A program made the translations under genes and the position numbers. A stretch of 64,000 bases of DNA from CAYZGU01 sp964478165 (GTDB lineage Bacteria > Poribacteria > WGA-4E > JAJDTR01): the NCBI GenBank assembly GCA_964478165.1, contig CAYZGU010000039.1:1-64000 (forward strand), in the 5' to 3' direction. Each line of letters starts with the position of its first letter. Position 1 is the first letter of the stretch. The notes under the pieces were generated by a model that had not been told where the DNA came from, made no database searches, and saw only the letters and a list, made by a program, of their open reading frames with translations. Shown here one piece after another: positions 35,565-45,543 of the stretch.

Positions 35565-36752
35565 TTCCTTTTTCTCCGATTTGTGTCTGCGGTGATGAAT
35601 TCATGCAGGTAGTGGATGATTGATTTGGGTAACATGAGTCCTGTGCTTCACGGTCAACCAATGCAATAGGTATGCCAAATGAGCCTGTCGAAAACGATGG
35701 CCGATGGAAGTGAGGAACATATTCGGTGATTACGAATGCTAAAACGATAGAAAGTAATTAGTCAATAACACGACGTAGGGCGGTCTTCAGAGGGGATTGC
35801 GAAGCGTCAGTTTTCCTCGGGTTTGAATTCAGTTCCATTTATCATTCGCGACTTCAGGGGGGAATAAGTAGGTTAGGTGCGACTTGCCCAAGCGGGTTGT
35901 AAATCCAGTTTAAAGTATACTTTTTCATTCATCTGTGCAGTACGGGATAAGATTCGCACACACTGCCCATGTCTTTTCTCGATTAAAATGGTTCAACAAA
36001 AGAGCGGTAATGCGTTTGCGTCCTTGGGTTAGGCCCAGGACAGATTTTGGTTATTCGTAAGTATTTCGTTGTCAGCACTGTTTAAGATGTCCGCTGATTG
36101 AACAGTGCTGACAATGATAACTAATTAGGCGATGCTCGGCTATCGGACAGTTCAATTAGATTTGGGACTTTTCCCCTATGCAGAGTTAGTTAACTGTTTG
36201 TGACGACAAACTATGCTTGTGTAAGGTGTTTGTCAGTAGTTACATGTTGTTCTGAGTAATATCGTTATAGGAGGCCACGTATCCACATCATCAGGGACGC
36301 GTTGAGAAGTGATGAAAATGGTGTTTGTCGGTTTTGGTTGGGTACAGACGAGCAGTTTCTGGGGAATGATGTTGTTGTGGAGTCTTGAACACGGAGCGTA
36401 GTATGCGGCAAACATGGTAGGTAGGCTGTGGGCTTCCGAGCATCGATGATTTAGAAGAACTACGCACTGAATCTTACAGCACTCTGTCCCCCAGACAACA
36501 AAGACGGTAGCGACAATGCCAAAACGTCATCTCGATTATGGCCGTTGTTTCAGTGGGTCATGAAAAAAAGATAGGTACACTCCACGTCCATTAAGAATGT
36601 ACAGGACTACAAACACCGTCCAATTGTCAGAAAAAAGGCATGTGTGTCAACTGGTTGGTGAAAACCATCTAGAATTTGGCCGAGATGATAGGTGGGCTTC
36701 CATAGGTGCACAGTTACTCTTTTTGACAAGCTCGAAATCTCCGTATAGGTAT
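35565..36752. other. Gene-poor region containing a strong inverted repeat
   Basis: About 1.2 kb without a convincing gene. The one clear structure is the perfect 14-bp inverted repeat at 36069-36114. Confidence 0.5.
36069..36114. repeat. Perfect 14-bp inverted repeat
   Basis: TTGTCAGCACTGTT (36069-36082) and AACAGTGCTGACAA (36101-36114) are exact reverse complements separated by 18 nt. A strong RNA hairpin or cruciform is possible. No T-tract follows and no gene lies nearby, so its role is open. Confidence 0.8.
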
Positions 36753-37340
36753 CTAACGTTGTTTGAGAAGTTCTGCCACATGGATGCGGAGTTTGGCGCC
36801 GGTATGGATCAGATCCTCATTGCCGATGGTATTTGATTCAATGATCTGATTCACACTGACGCCGTATTGCTGCGCAATCTTTACAAGGTTATCGGTTCTT
36901 TTTACAACGTAATAAATATCCTGTTGAAGAGGGATGTGAAGCTTTTGGCCCGTGTGGATTTTGTCCGGATCTCGGATTTCGTTGAAACGTAAGAGTGTGG
37001 CTACATCGAGATTATATTGCTGTGCAATCTTTCCAAGAGTGTCATATTCTTGAATCACGTAGATGTGTGTTGAATCATGGGATACGGCCCGAGTAATTGG
37101 GGGACTTTCAAATTGGCTTTCATACTCTACAGATGATTTCTGGTTAAGGTCTGCAGAATCGCGGATTTGAGGGCCTTCCGAAAAAGCCCCGGCTAAACCT
37201 ATCTCTTCCTGCCCAATTCCGGCGAGGGTGTCTCTATCTTTTATTACCGATGGTGGCCCTTCATACAATTTGTCAAGCAAAATTATCAATAATGCTAAAA
37301 GAATCGAGGTCCACATTATTAGCTGAGTACGGGGGTTCAT
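36753..37340 (-). CDS. LysM-domain protein with N-terminal membrane anchor
   Basis: 195 aa. Residues 8-22 (IMWTSILLALLIILL) form a membrane anchor without a clear cleavage site. A polar linker follows, then two LysM domains at about 93-137 and 143-186, each with the YxVxxxDxLxxIAQQY opening and HTGxKLxI ending. LysM binds peptidoglycan, so the protein probably sits in the periplasm on the cell wall. No hydrolase domain is attached. ATG 37340 has AGGAG about 6 nt upstream; the longer in-frame ORF to 37520 lacks a ribosome site and would bury the anchor. Confidence 0.85.
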   Translation of the reverse strand: MNPRTQLIMWTSILLALLIILLDKLYEGPPSVIKDRDTLAGIGQEEIGLAGAFSEGPQIRDSADLNQKSSVEYESQFESPPITRAVSHDSTHIYVIQEYDTLGKIAQQYNLDVATLLRFNEIRDPDKIHTGQKLHIPLQQDIYYVVKRTDNLVKIAQQYGVSVNQIIESNTIGNEDLIHTGAKLRIHVAELLKQR

Positions 37341-39581
37341 TAAGGTCTCCTGACTATGGGGATTGAAGGTTGGACCAATTTTCGCGGGTTCTGCATTTCT
37401 AATGTAGCCTTGCATCGAATCTAAATCTGGGATTTCATCCACTATTCTGTGCCAGCTGCATGCGACGGGCGTGGAGATCTTTATCTTGTTGAAAGCTTCT
37501 ACTATTGGGTAAACGTCCATTTACCTAATCACGTTTCAAGCCAAAATTTCATCATATTCATCAAGTCTTGAGTGTTCAAATATATAGTGCAATAGCGCCT
37601 GCTTGTAGCTCATGTCGAATTCGCGAATACGGTATATGGACCAAGAACAGATTTCTGTTCGCCAATACTTGGTGGTGTATCAGAGAAAGCAAGCTTTTGA
37701 AAGGCTCGTATCTGCTTCTTGACCATCTGTCTGAATGCTCATTATGAGATGCTGAGACAGTGCGCGTCCTAGACGATAACAGCGGTAAACGACAACACGG
37801 GTAGGAGAAAATCCAGACGTCAGAAGCGACGCCTGCATCGGATTTACAATCATTCCGAGCACCCCATATTTGAAAATTGTCTTTCGATGGCAGGGTCTGT
37901 GAATCCGTCTGCACGAGTCGTTGTCATGGGCAGTTATGTTGGCACTCAGGTTCGAAATCGAATTGGTGGTGCGTGCGTTCGATAACGGTACTCGTCGCAA
38001 TAATCCGGATTTCGAGGTCGTACTTGGGAAAGATAGCGAGACAAATACTACCTCCACATTTCTGTCAAAAGGTTGCGTATCTCGTTTAATCCGTTCGAAT
38101 GGCGGAAGAGCTAATTTGGAATTATTAGGAAAGAGCGGGATTCCTATGCAATCAGATGGAATTGGCGTTGCAGCTTGATTTTCCGGAAATCTAGTCCCAT
38201 GTTTTGGCAATTAATATGTCGGGCTATTGGAAACAAGCTGGACCGCTCTTCCATCTGGGCAGAAATCGAGAAGATGGAGATCCGCATTAGTACGATCTGC
38301 CTTTTGTACTGGAGGAAAGCGTCCTGATTTATAAGCTAACATGTTGGGTAAATTTGACAAGGTTGTACTGCTTGTTCCGTTTCGAGGGTGCTCAGCTACA
38401 TGATTCCTGATGATGTTTGTGTTTGCAGAGAAGTTCAGGAGAATGTGGATCGCTTAAAAACCTGGTCCATGTTATCACACTTTGATTGATGGGCGCATCT
38501 TTCTCATTGTTGACTTGATTATAGCGGTGTATTGCATGGAACACAAGAGACTTTAACAAACACCTGATAACAACAGATTTGGAAGTCTGGGTCTCGATCC
38601 TTATTCTGGTATCATATTCGAATAAGCTTCCACGAATAATCGTTGGCATACGATAGGGAGGCGCCAAATAGGATTGAATTGAAGACAGAGCGAGGCGGTA
38701 TTCTGTAAAAATTAATAAGCCAATTCCATCTAGAATGGCAAGGATTAGGGACTGAGTATTACATGTAAGACCTCAAGGCTCGTGCGATTGTGCATGTAAC
38801 TAACTGTTCAAAAGCCTCACTGTTCCCTCACTATTCAATTGGACTGTTAGGGAACTACATGCCGTTCATAAACAAGTACGTAGAAGGGAGGATACGGTTT
38901 GCTGTGACTTGAAAATCCGCATGGAAAGTGTCAGTGTTGATTACTTGTGTGCCGGTGTGGACCTGCGATGGTGGAAATATATCAGCAAAATGGAATTTTT
39001 ACCAATGCTCAAACAATGGGCAACATTTTGAATGCGAAGATGAGGAGTTGTTGTATCTTCTTCTTTTTCTTCTCGCTTTGAAGGTGTATTTACAACCAGT
39101 GTATGCTTATTGAACCCCAACATGCTATTGTCATATGTTTGCGCTGTTTTTTCGTCCAGTGGTGTTCTTTCATTGGGGCGTAGATGCGAATTCAGCAACG
39201 CCTGCCATCGAGACTGTCAAGCATAACATCAAGAAAGACATGCAGAGTGTGGGAAGATAGTGGAGTGAAATTAGTACACATAGTTTCAACAGGTACCCAT
39301 TATTGAAAATGAAACGGCAGAGAAGTTACTATTCGATGAGATTAACGGTTATCGGAACTTGACAAAATCCACTAGTAACTCCCTCTTGCTCGCACAATCA
39401 ATTTGATTGACGTGCAAATTACGGATATGCTAAGATAGGAGGCGGCTCTCACGAAGGTGCCTATGTGGCGTGTGGCCGCATGTAGGAGGCTATTCGAAAT
39501 TGGTGGAATCTGAATGTTTGTGGAACTATGTTGTTTAATGTTTGGAAGAAAGTGTCAAAATAGATTAAGGGAGACGCGTGT
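37341..39581. other. Longest gene-poor region of the window
   Basis: About 2.2 kb. Overlapping ORFs near 37680-38210 on both strands show no recognisable domain and no good ribosome site. No tRNA or repeat was found. A promoter candidate for slipin lies at the right edge. Strongly decayed genes are possible but I cannot name any. Confidence 0.45.
39407..39436 (+). promoter_or_regulatory. Sigma-70 promoter candidate for slipin-folB
   Basis: TTGACG at 39407-39412, an 18-bp spacer and TAAGAT at 39431-39436. It would give a ~140-nt leader before the slipin ATG. Confidence 0.4.
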
Positions 39582-40343
39582 ATGCCGGAAATTGGATTAC
39601 CTCATATGATTGGTGGGATTATTGTCATTGTAGCATTGCTGACTTCTTTTCGTATTCTCAAGGAATATGAGCGTGCTGTTGTTTTTCGTCTTGGCCGGCT
39701 TAGTGGAACAAGAGGGCCCGGATGGGTGTGGTTGATTCCGTTCTGGGTCGAACGGATGCAAAAAGTTAGTCTTCGTGTCGTCGTACAGGATGTTACCCCT
39801 CAAGACGTTATTACAAAAGACAATGTTTCAGTTAGCGTGAATGCGGTGCTTTCCTTCCGAGTGGTTGATCCGGATAGGGCGGTAGTTGAAGTGGAAGAAT
39901 TCGGATTTGCAATTGCGCAAGTCGCCCAGACGACGCTTCGTAGTGTGCTCGGGAGAGCTGAACTTGATGATCTATTGTCCGAGAGGGAAAAATTGAATCG
40001 GGACCTTGAGACTATTATTGGACAACACTGCGAACCATGGGGAGTGACAGTGCTCGCGATGGAAATTAAGCATGTTGACCTGCCGGCAGAAATGCAGCGG
40101 GCAATGGCCAAACAGGCAGAAGCTGAACGAGAAAGACGAGCCAAGGTGACTCACGCCGAGGGTGAATTGGAATCGGCGAGTGCCTTGACAGATGCGGCGA
40201 TGACTCTCAGTGCGACTCCAGCGGCTATACAACTGCGATTCCTTCAGGCACTGGTTGAAGTGTCTGCTGAGAAGAACTCAACGCTCGTTTTTCCGATTCC
40301 CATCGATCTACTAACCCCATTTCTAAAAAAAGGAAATGACTAG
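39582..40343 (+). CDS. Slipin (SPFH/stomatin-family membrane protein)
   Basis: 253 aa. A single N-terminal membrane segment (residues ~8-24) is followed by an SPFH domain (~25-180) with ILKEYERAVVFRLGRLSGTRGPG, LRVVVQDVTPQDVITKDNV and LGRAELDDLLSEREKLN. A helical region KQAEAERERRAKV precedes the C-terminus. These proteins oligomerise at membranes and organise microdomains or control proteases. The NfeD protease partner often found next to bacterial slipins is not adjacent. GGGAG lies about 9 nt before ATG 39582. folB follows 31 bp downstream. Confidence 0.93.
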   Translation: MPEIGLPHMIGGIIVIVALLTSFRILKEYERAVVFRLGRLSGTRGPGWVWLIPFWVERMQKVSLRVVVQDVTPQDVITKDNVSVSVNAVLSFRVVDPDRAVVEVEEFGFAIAQVAQTTLRSVLGRAELDDLLSEREKLNRDLETIIGQHCEPWGVTVLAMEIKHVDLPAEMQRAMAKQAEAERERRAKVTHAEGELESASALTDAAMTLSATPAAIQLRFLQALVEVSAEKNSTLVFPIPIDLLTPFLKKGND

Positions 40344-40374
40344 AATTTGAGACTTCTTTAGAGGTACATGAGCA

Positions 40375-40740
40375 ATGGTGGCCTGCGATAAAATTATCCT
40401 AAAAGGTATTCGATTTCACGGTTTCCACGGTGTTGCGGAAGCCGAGCGTCAGCTTGGTCAGAAGTTTGAGGCTGATGTAGAGTTGGTTTGTGATCTTGCG
40501 GCTGCAGGTGGAACGGACGACTTAACACGGACGATTGACTACGCTCAGGTCGTTGACATAATTGTAAAAACTGGTACGGAAGAGTCTTTTCGACTAATCG
40601 AAACGTTGGCTGAAACCTCGGCATCGAGAATTCTCAATAGGTTCCCCGTACGTGAAGTACAAATTGCTGTTAAGAAATTAGCACCTCCGATTTCAGAAGT
40701 TCTCCGTTACGTTGCGGTTGAGATTCGCCGCGGCAGATAG
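40375..40740 (+). CDS. folB: Dihydroneopterin aldolase
   Basis: 121 aa, standard FolB size. It cleaves 7,8-dihydroneopterin to 6-hydroxymethyl-dihydropterin in folate (and in some bacteria methanopterin) synthesis. The N-terminal strand KIILKGIRFHGFHGV with the catalytic Glu in EAERQLGQKFEADVEL, the TIDYAQV strand, LIETLAE with its pterin-binding Glu, and the catalytic Lys region IAVKKLAPPI are all present. The start ATG 40375 has AGAGGT upstream. It follows slipin by 31 bp. It makes the Cys-less PTPS-III-like protein at 11.5 kb redundant if that enzyme also supplies hydroxymethylpterin. Confidence 0.93.
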   Translation: MVACDKIILKGIRFHGFHGVAEAERQLGQKFEADVELVCDLAAAGGTDDLTRTIDYAQVVDIIVKTGTEESFRLIETLAETSASRILNRFPVREVQIAVKKLAPPISEVLRYVAVEIRRGR

Positions 40741-41413
40741 TGATTCGACAGGAGAATCACACCTGAAACTTACACCACTCAAGGACAATCAACTGAATAG
40801 CCTGTGTTGCTGAGTGGTTAACTAAACTCTCTCCGAGGTGAGTTGACCATTGTAATGCTAACGTCCGCGCTAAGATAATACCAGAGTTGTAGTAGCGCCA
40901 TTCGCGCGTCGCCTCAATGTGCCAATCCCTGTGTTGTTTTTGCCAGTTAGGTGCGCTTTCTCTCAGTCGCGGTTATGAGTAAAATGGGTGACTCCGCGTA
41001 AGTTCCTAAACTCGAATGCTTTTCTGAGTCGGAGTCGTCTGTCGGCCTGAATGACAAATTGTTGACGGCCACTAGCTTCCGAAACAGCTATTCAGACTGC
41101 TTGTGCAACACTGCTGTACGGACAGAGGCCGGAATTTGGTTGACACTAGGTACAGGACTGGGTTTGGCGCGTGCGGAGAGGTAATTAAAATCATTGGCTG
41201 GGTGTCAGCCATGGTATGGCACTCTTCTGACTGCAGCCTTCGGAACTATTAATTTTGATTTCTGGAACTGAGGTTGTCAATCTGTATGCAGCATTCGTTC
41301 AACGGCTTAACGTTAAAAATCTAGGGGTCAAGTGTCCCCCTGATTGCGCCCTGTGTGAAGTCATAAATGCTAGATTCGCCACGATTGATGTAGAGAAAAT
41401 ACAGGCGAAAAAA
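40741..41413. other. Gene-free stretch between folB and waaA
   Basis: About 670 bp between convergent genes. A 63-codon ORF at 41255-41446 lacks any supporting feature. No hairpin terminator was recognised. Confidence 0.5.
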
Positions 41414-42727
41414 TCAGAAGGCTCGATGCTGCGAATGACTTCTTAAGTAGGGTTTTAGGTGCTCCAGTGTCCGTTCCGAAGCGCCTAGATTTTGTCCAAT
41501 TACGCTCTTACCAATCTGGCCTCTCCGCTCACGCTCTCTGGAGTCGGTGAGCCATTCTGTGAGCACATCAGCCATTTCGTTCGCGTTCTTGACTGTTCTT
41601 GCGGCGCCTGCCTCTTGCAGCATGTCTGCTTCGTAAGCATTGTCAATCGTAGGGCCGAATAGAATGGGTTTCCCTAACGCTGCAGGTTCCATGACATTGT
41701 GAATGCTTCCATGGAAACCTCCACCGACAAAGGCAACATCCCCCAACCAATATAGTTCGGCTAGGAGGCCGACAGCATCAATTATAATTGTTTCCGTCTG
41801 GCACAAATTAACATCGGAAGTCAAGTTGGAAAATCGGCAGTGTGAGAGTCTTAGATGATTAAGCCTTCGCTCGATTTGGCGAATACGTTCCTCCGTTGGT
41901 TCGTGTGGAACTAATACGAGATGGGCCAATAGGTGCGGTGAGTGCTGTGTCAGAAGGCTATAAGCGTCCAACAGTACGCGCTCGTCTTCCAGGTAGGTAC
42001 TCCCAGCAATTAGGATATGGCGATTCAACGTCGATTGGCCTGGAAAAAACTGTGTCTTTTCGTTGACAGCCATCGCCCGATGGTAAACACTATCGAAACG
42101 CGTATCGCCGGCGATCTCAATCTGGGCTTCCGGTGGACAGATTTGACGGAAACGCTCTGAATCGAGCTCTGAAATTGTACAGTGAATGGAGATGTGCTGG
42201 TGTATATTTTTAAAAAAGGGTCGGGCTAGGAATGACAATCGCTTTGATTTGGCGCGCAGTGTTCCAGCAATTAGGACCACCGGAACTTGATGTTGTGAAG
42301 CTGACCAGACAAGATTTGGCCAAATGTCGAACTTTGAAAAGATGAGCAAGCTTGGTTTGATGATTTTCAGGAGCGTTTCGGCGTTGTGACGGGTATCGAG
42401 CGGAAGGAATGTGCTTGCATCACAGTAGGGGAATCTTTCAACGGACGCGTGCACCGAAGGCGAAAAGTATGTCAATGCGATTCGCACCTCGTCCTTAATC
42501 GCCTCGATCAATGGCTTAGCTTGTTCAAACTCACCAACGGAAGTAAAATGGAACCAGACTGTATGATTTCGGGGCGCTGCTGATTTGAGCTGAGTTTCCA
42601 GTTTTGCTACGGCTCCGCGCCTTCCGGCAATGCCCAGACGAACTTTGCTGCTGAATTTCGCAGCGGTGTGAAATCCAACGTAAAGCGCTGGGATGGCGAT
42701 TGCATTGTAGAGTAATCTCCACATCAT
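41414..42727 (-). CDS. waaA: 3-deoxy-D-manno-octulosonic acid (Kdo) transferase
   Basis: 437 aa GT-B glycosyltransferase that adds Kdo from CMP-Kdo to lipid IVA in lipopolysaccharide synthesis at the inner membrane. An N-terminal membrane segment (MMWRLLYNAIAIPALYVGF) precedes HFTSVGEFEQAKPL with the catalytic base Glu66. Further conserved blocks are KFDIWPNLVW, the AGTLRAKSKRL segment, AGDTRFDSV, IAGSTYLEDE, VPHEPTE and the CMP-Kdo-binding GGGFHGSIHNVMEPAALGKPILFGP region. The WPN block has Lys-Phe-Asp where ETELWPN is common. Ribosome site is weak. This gene shows the cell makes LPS inner core. Confidence 0.94.
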   Translation of the reverse strand: MMWRLLYNAIAIPALYVGFHTAAKFSSKVRLGIAGRRGAVAKLETQLKSAAPRNHTVWFHFTSVGEFEQAKPLIEAIKDEVRIALTYFSPSVHASVERFPYCDASTFLPLDTRHNAETLLKIIKPSLLIFSKFDIWPNLVWSASQHQVPVVLIAGTLRAKSKRLSFLARPFFKNIHQHISIHCTISELDSERFRQICPPEAQIEIAGDTRFDSVYHRAMAVNEKTQFFPGQSTLNRHILIAGSTYLEDERVLLDAYSLLTQHSPHLLAHLVLVPHEPTEERIRQIERRLNHLRLSHCRFSNLTSDVNLCQTETIIIDAVGLLAELYWLGDVAFVGGGFHGSIHNVMEPAALGKPILFGPTIDNAYEADMLQEAGAARTVKNANEMADVLTEWLTDSRERERRGQIGKSVIGQNLGASERTLEHLKPYLRSHSQHRAF

Positions 42728-43169
42728 ATTGACGGGACACTTAGGTCGTAGTGTGTGCTGTTTTGAGTTTTAGAGGCTCCGCCCGGGTTAAGATCTGCTG
42801 AGGTAACGTATTCAAGCGGTCTTGGGCTCAGAATAACACTCCGTGCCGTCAAAATCGCACGCTTTAGTTGCCTCTCTAGATACAACCTGAATCCTTTTCT
42901 ATTCAATGCCCATAAGCGCTGATTTTAACTGGCGGATTTGAGTCGCCTCTTCTTCGTGTCTAAATTGCCGGTGTTGTATACGCGCGGCGGTGCTTGGAAT
43001 CGGAAAAGCTATGACTTCTTCCATCTTGCGCTGTCGTGGACTGCTGAGGCTGTTGCGTTACCTGTCAGACGGACGGCTTGGCGGTTAAGGTGCGGTGTTT
43101 CCGAGAATGAATTAGGAGCACGCCTTGATCTCCTAACTAGGTTCCTGGGCCTCGCTACTTATCGCAAAC
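42728..43169. other. Gene-free stretch between trxA and waaA
   Basis: About 440 bp between two minus-strand genes; no supported ORF or RNA gene. Confidence 0.5.
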
Positions 43170-43496
43170 TTACAACGCGTCGAGGATTTTTTGCTGCAAA
43201 GCATCCTTCGGTAGGACACCTACGATCTGCTCTGCTACTTCACCGTCTTTGAAGAGAAGCAGCGTGGGAATGCTGCGAATTCCGTATTTCATCGCTGTTT
43301 CGCGGTTGCTATCCACGTCTAGTTTTCCCACGGTGAACGTTCCAATGTTCTCATTCGCGAGCTCTTCTAGGATGGGAGCAATCATCTTACAGGGGCCGCA
43401 CCATTCTGCCCAAAAATCGACGAGTGTTGGCGTTCCAGAGGCTATGACGCTTTCTTCAAAGGTTGCATCGGTGACTTCAAAAACGTTTTCAGCCAT
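43170..43496 (-). CDS. trxA: Thioredoxin
   Basis: 108 aa cytosolic thioredoxin that reduces protein disulfides. The active site is WCGPC (C33, C36) in LVDFWAEWCGPCKMIAPIL, with the cis-Pro region SIPTLLLFKDG and the buried Asp in the LVDF strand. Normal length and no signal peptide. TAGGGA precedes the ATG by 7-8 nt. A good promoter lies about 130 bp upstream. Confidence 0.96.
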   Translation of the reverse strand: MAENVFEVTDATFEESVIASGTPTLVDFWAEWCGPCKMIAPILEELANENIGTFTVGKLDVDSNRETAMKYGIRSIPTLLLFKDGEVAEQIVGVLPKDALQQKILDAL

Positions 43497-44211
43497 GAAT
43501 TTTCTCCCTAATAAAGTTGATGATAGTTTCTTCTGATGTTTTCATAACCATGATACTCTAGCGACCTGTTATCGAAAAAGGGAAGAACACATGTGTCTAT
43601 AATTGGTATTGCTAAAAACTGGCTAATATGATACCCTACAAAAAGAATGGAGTCAACTGCATTACCACGTGGTTTTTCGGTTGGCGAAGCATGTAGAGCT
43701 CGTTTTGAATGCCGAGGGTTGGACCTTCCACCCGAGTGTGGTCGGTCCGTTCTTCACGTCGTGCGCGTTTCGGTGGGGAACAGTCGACGTTGAACCCATA
43801 GCACTTTCTCGTCTGCGAATAAAGGAATTTCCCCAAAACTAAGATAGACTGTGACGTTGGAACAAATATGGGCCTTGTTTCGGAATTGGTGCCGAGGAGG
43901 CAAGGAGCTGCTAGATGGCGACGCATTTTGGGCGTAGTGAGTTGATGAGTGATATGAGTTAAGATTTGAGATGTTCCCAATAGATTAGAAAAGAGAAATC
44001 TAGTTGAAAGTAGTCTCATCGGTACCAATTCTGTTCTCGAGGGAGTGTCAAGAACGTTGCCGGTGCAGTGCATATAAGCATGTTCCGCACCATTCCAGCC
44101 TGAACCCGATGCACCACACCCTATTTTAAACCTTCAATTTTTACTGCCGTCAAAAGTCAATGCCACACGGATTCCGGAGCGGGCAGCGGCCGTATACTCG
44201 AGGAGAACGCA
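43497..44211. other. Intergenic region between trxA and the TolC gene
   Basis: About 715 bp between divergent genes. It contains the trxA promoter. An ORF at 43636-44073 (minus) has no recognisable feature and overlaps that promoter, so it is not called. Confidence 0.5.
43628..43656 (-). promoter_or_regulatory. Sigma-70 promoter of trxA
   Basis: On the minus strand TTGACT (43656-43651), a 17-bp spacer and TATCAT (43633-43628), 10 of 12 consensus positions. Predicted leader is ~125 nt. Confidence 0.65.
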
Positions 44212-45543
44212 ATGGTTCGACGGAGAGCTTGGTTTACGCTTGTCATTTTACTGCTTTGTCCAGTTGGTTACGCGATTGAAAAACACGATGAAGTTGATAT
44301 TGACCCCTCACAACCCTTGTCCCTTGAACAGTGCATTGAACTTGCCCTCGAAAACTCATCCGATATGCAACACGGACGGCTTAATCTTGCACTCCAAGAT
44401 CTGCGTGTTACAGATGCACGTGCGCAATATCTTCCCGAAATATCCTTCAATGGTCAGTATAGCTTCTCAGATGACATAGCCTTTGGGTTGAATCGACGGA
44501 ATTACAATCTTGGCGTCACGGGCAGCTATACGCTCTGGGATCATGGACAAAGAGCGGCGAATTATCTTCGGACAAAGGAGAGACGAAAGGAAACAGGAAG
44601 TCAGAACGAACGGATCAGACAGCACCTGATTTTCCAGATAACTCAGGCGTATTATGCTGTGTTGAAGGGCCAGGAGCTCGTCAAAGTTAGTCGTGAGATT
44701 TTGGAGAGGTCCAGGGAGAATACAGCTGCAACACGGGTCCATGTGGAAGTTGGAAATCTGATTCCGGCTGATATTGCTACTTCTCAGGTGAGGGAAGCCA
44801 ATGATGAACTAAATCTTCTGAGTAACGAGAACGATCTGAAAATGTCCAAGACAATATTGCCACGACTTATGGGTCTCAAACCAGGAATGTCGATTTCTCT
44901 CGTTCGGGATACTAATTATGAGAAGTACCGCGAAGAGAGTGGGATTCAAATTTCGGGAAGATCAGTCGATGAGGCAATCCAGGTTGCGTTTGAAAACCGG
45001 CCTGAGTTCAAGGAAATTAATGCCGTTCTTAGTCAGATTGACTCTGATTTGGCGGTTGCAAAATTGAATCGTTGGCCACAGTTGGACGCTGATTTCAGCT
45101 ATAAGGTCAATCTCCACGATTACCTCCACGAGGGAGAGCACTTTAACGAATATCGCAGTTGGGATTTTACAACGCGGTTGAATTTTCCGATTTTTGATGG
45201 TGGGTTTGCCAGGCGTCGGGTGCGCGAGGGAGAATTACTGCTTGAGAAAACACGTGAGGATGCCATGGAGCTTGAGCGGTCAATTGCTCTCGAAGTTTGG
45301 CAAGCCTACTTAAGTTTGAAGCGAGCGGAACGGGCTATAGAAATTTCTGGGACTCAGGCTAGAAACGCGGCTGCAAGCCTCGAGGTGATTAGGGGACGCT
45401 TTGAGCAAGAACTAGCGTTTCTATTGGAACTCCTCGATGCCCAAACCCGGTATGCACAAGCTATGACCAACCAAGTTCGGTCGTTCTATGATTATAGAAT
45501 TGCGTGCAGTGCATTGCAGCGGACAATGGGAACGCTAAAATGA
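44212..45543 (+). CDS. TolC-family outer-membrane efflux protein
   Basis: 443 aa. A signal peptide (MVRRRAWFTLVILLLCPVGYA) is followed by two OEP repeats typical of TolC: the first from LSLEQCIELALENSSDMQ, the second from RSVDEAIQVAFENRPEFKE. Long alternating helical hairpins and short barrel strands follow the family layout. It should form the trimeric outer-membrane duct of a type I or tripartite efflux system. GAGGAGAA lies about 6 nt before ATG 44212. Its stop overlaps the membrane-fusion gene by 4 nt. Confidence 0.93.
   Translation: MVRRRAWFTLVILLLCPVGYAIEKHDEVDIDPSQPLSLEQCIELALENSSDMQHGRLNLALQDLRVTDARAQYLPEISFNGQYSFSDDIAFGLNRRNYNLGVTGSYTLWDHGQRAANYLRTKERRKETGSQNERIRQHLIFQITQAYYAVLKGQELVKVSREILERSRENTAATRVHVEVGNLIPADIATSQVREANDELNLLSNENDLKMSKTILPRLMGLKPGMSISLVRDTNYEKYREESGIQISGRSVDEAIQVAFENRPEFKEINAVLSQIDSDLAVAKLNRWPQLDADFSYKVNLHDYLHEGEHFNEYRSWDFTTRLNFPIFDGGFARRRVREGELLLEKTREDAMELERSIALEVWQAYLSLKRAERAIEISGTQARNAAASLEVIRGRFEQELAFLLELLDAQTRYAQAMTNQVRSFYDYRIACSALQRTMGTLK

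Noticed and set aside
37680..38210. Overlapping ORFs on both strands (176 aa minus, 85 aa plus)
   Set aside because: No domain, low-complexity-free but random-looking composition, and no ribosome site on either strand.
41255..41446. 63-aa ORF with two cysteines between folB and waaA
   Set aside because: It overlaps the waaA 3' end and shows no ribosome site or family signal.
43636..44073. 145-aa minus-strand ORF upstream of trxA
   Set aside because: It overlaps the well-formed trxA promoter and has no recognisable sequence.
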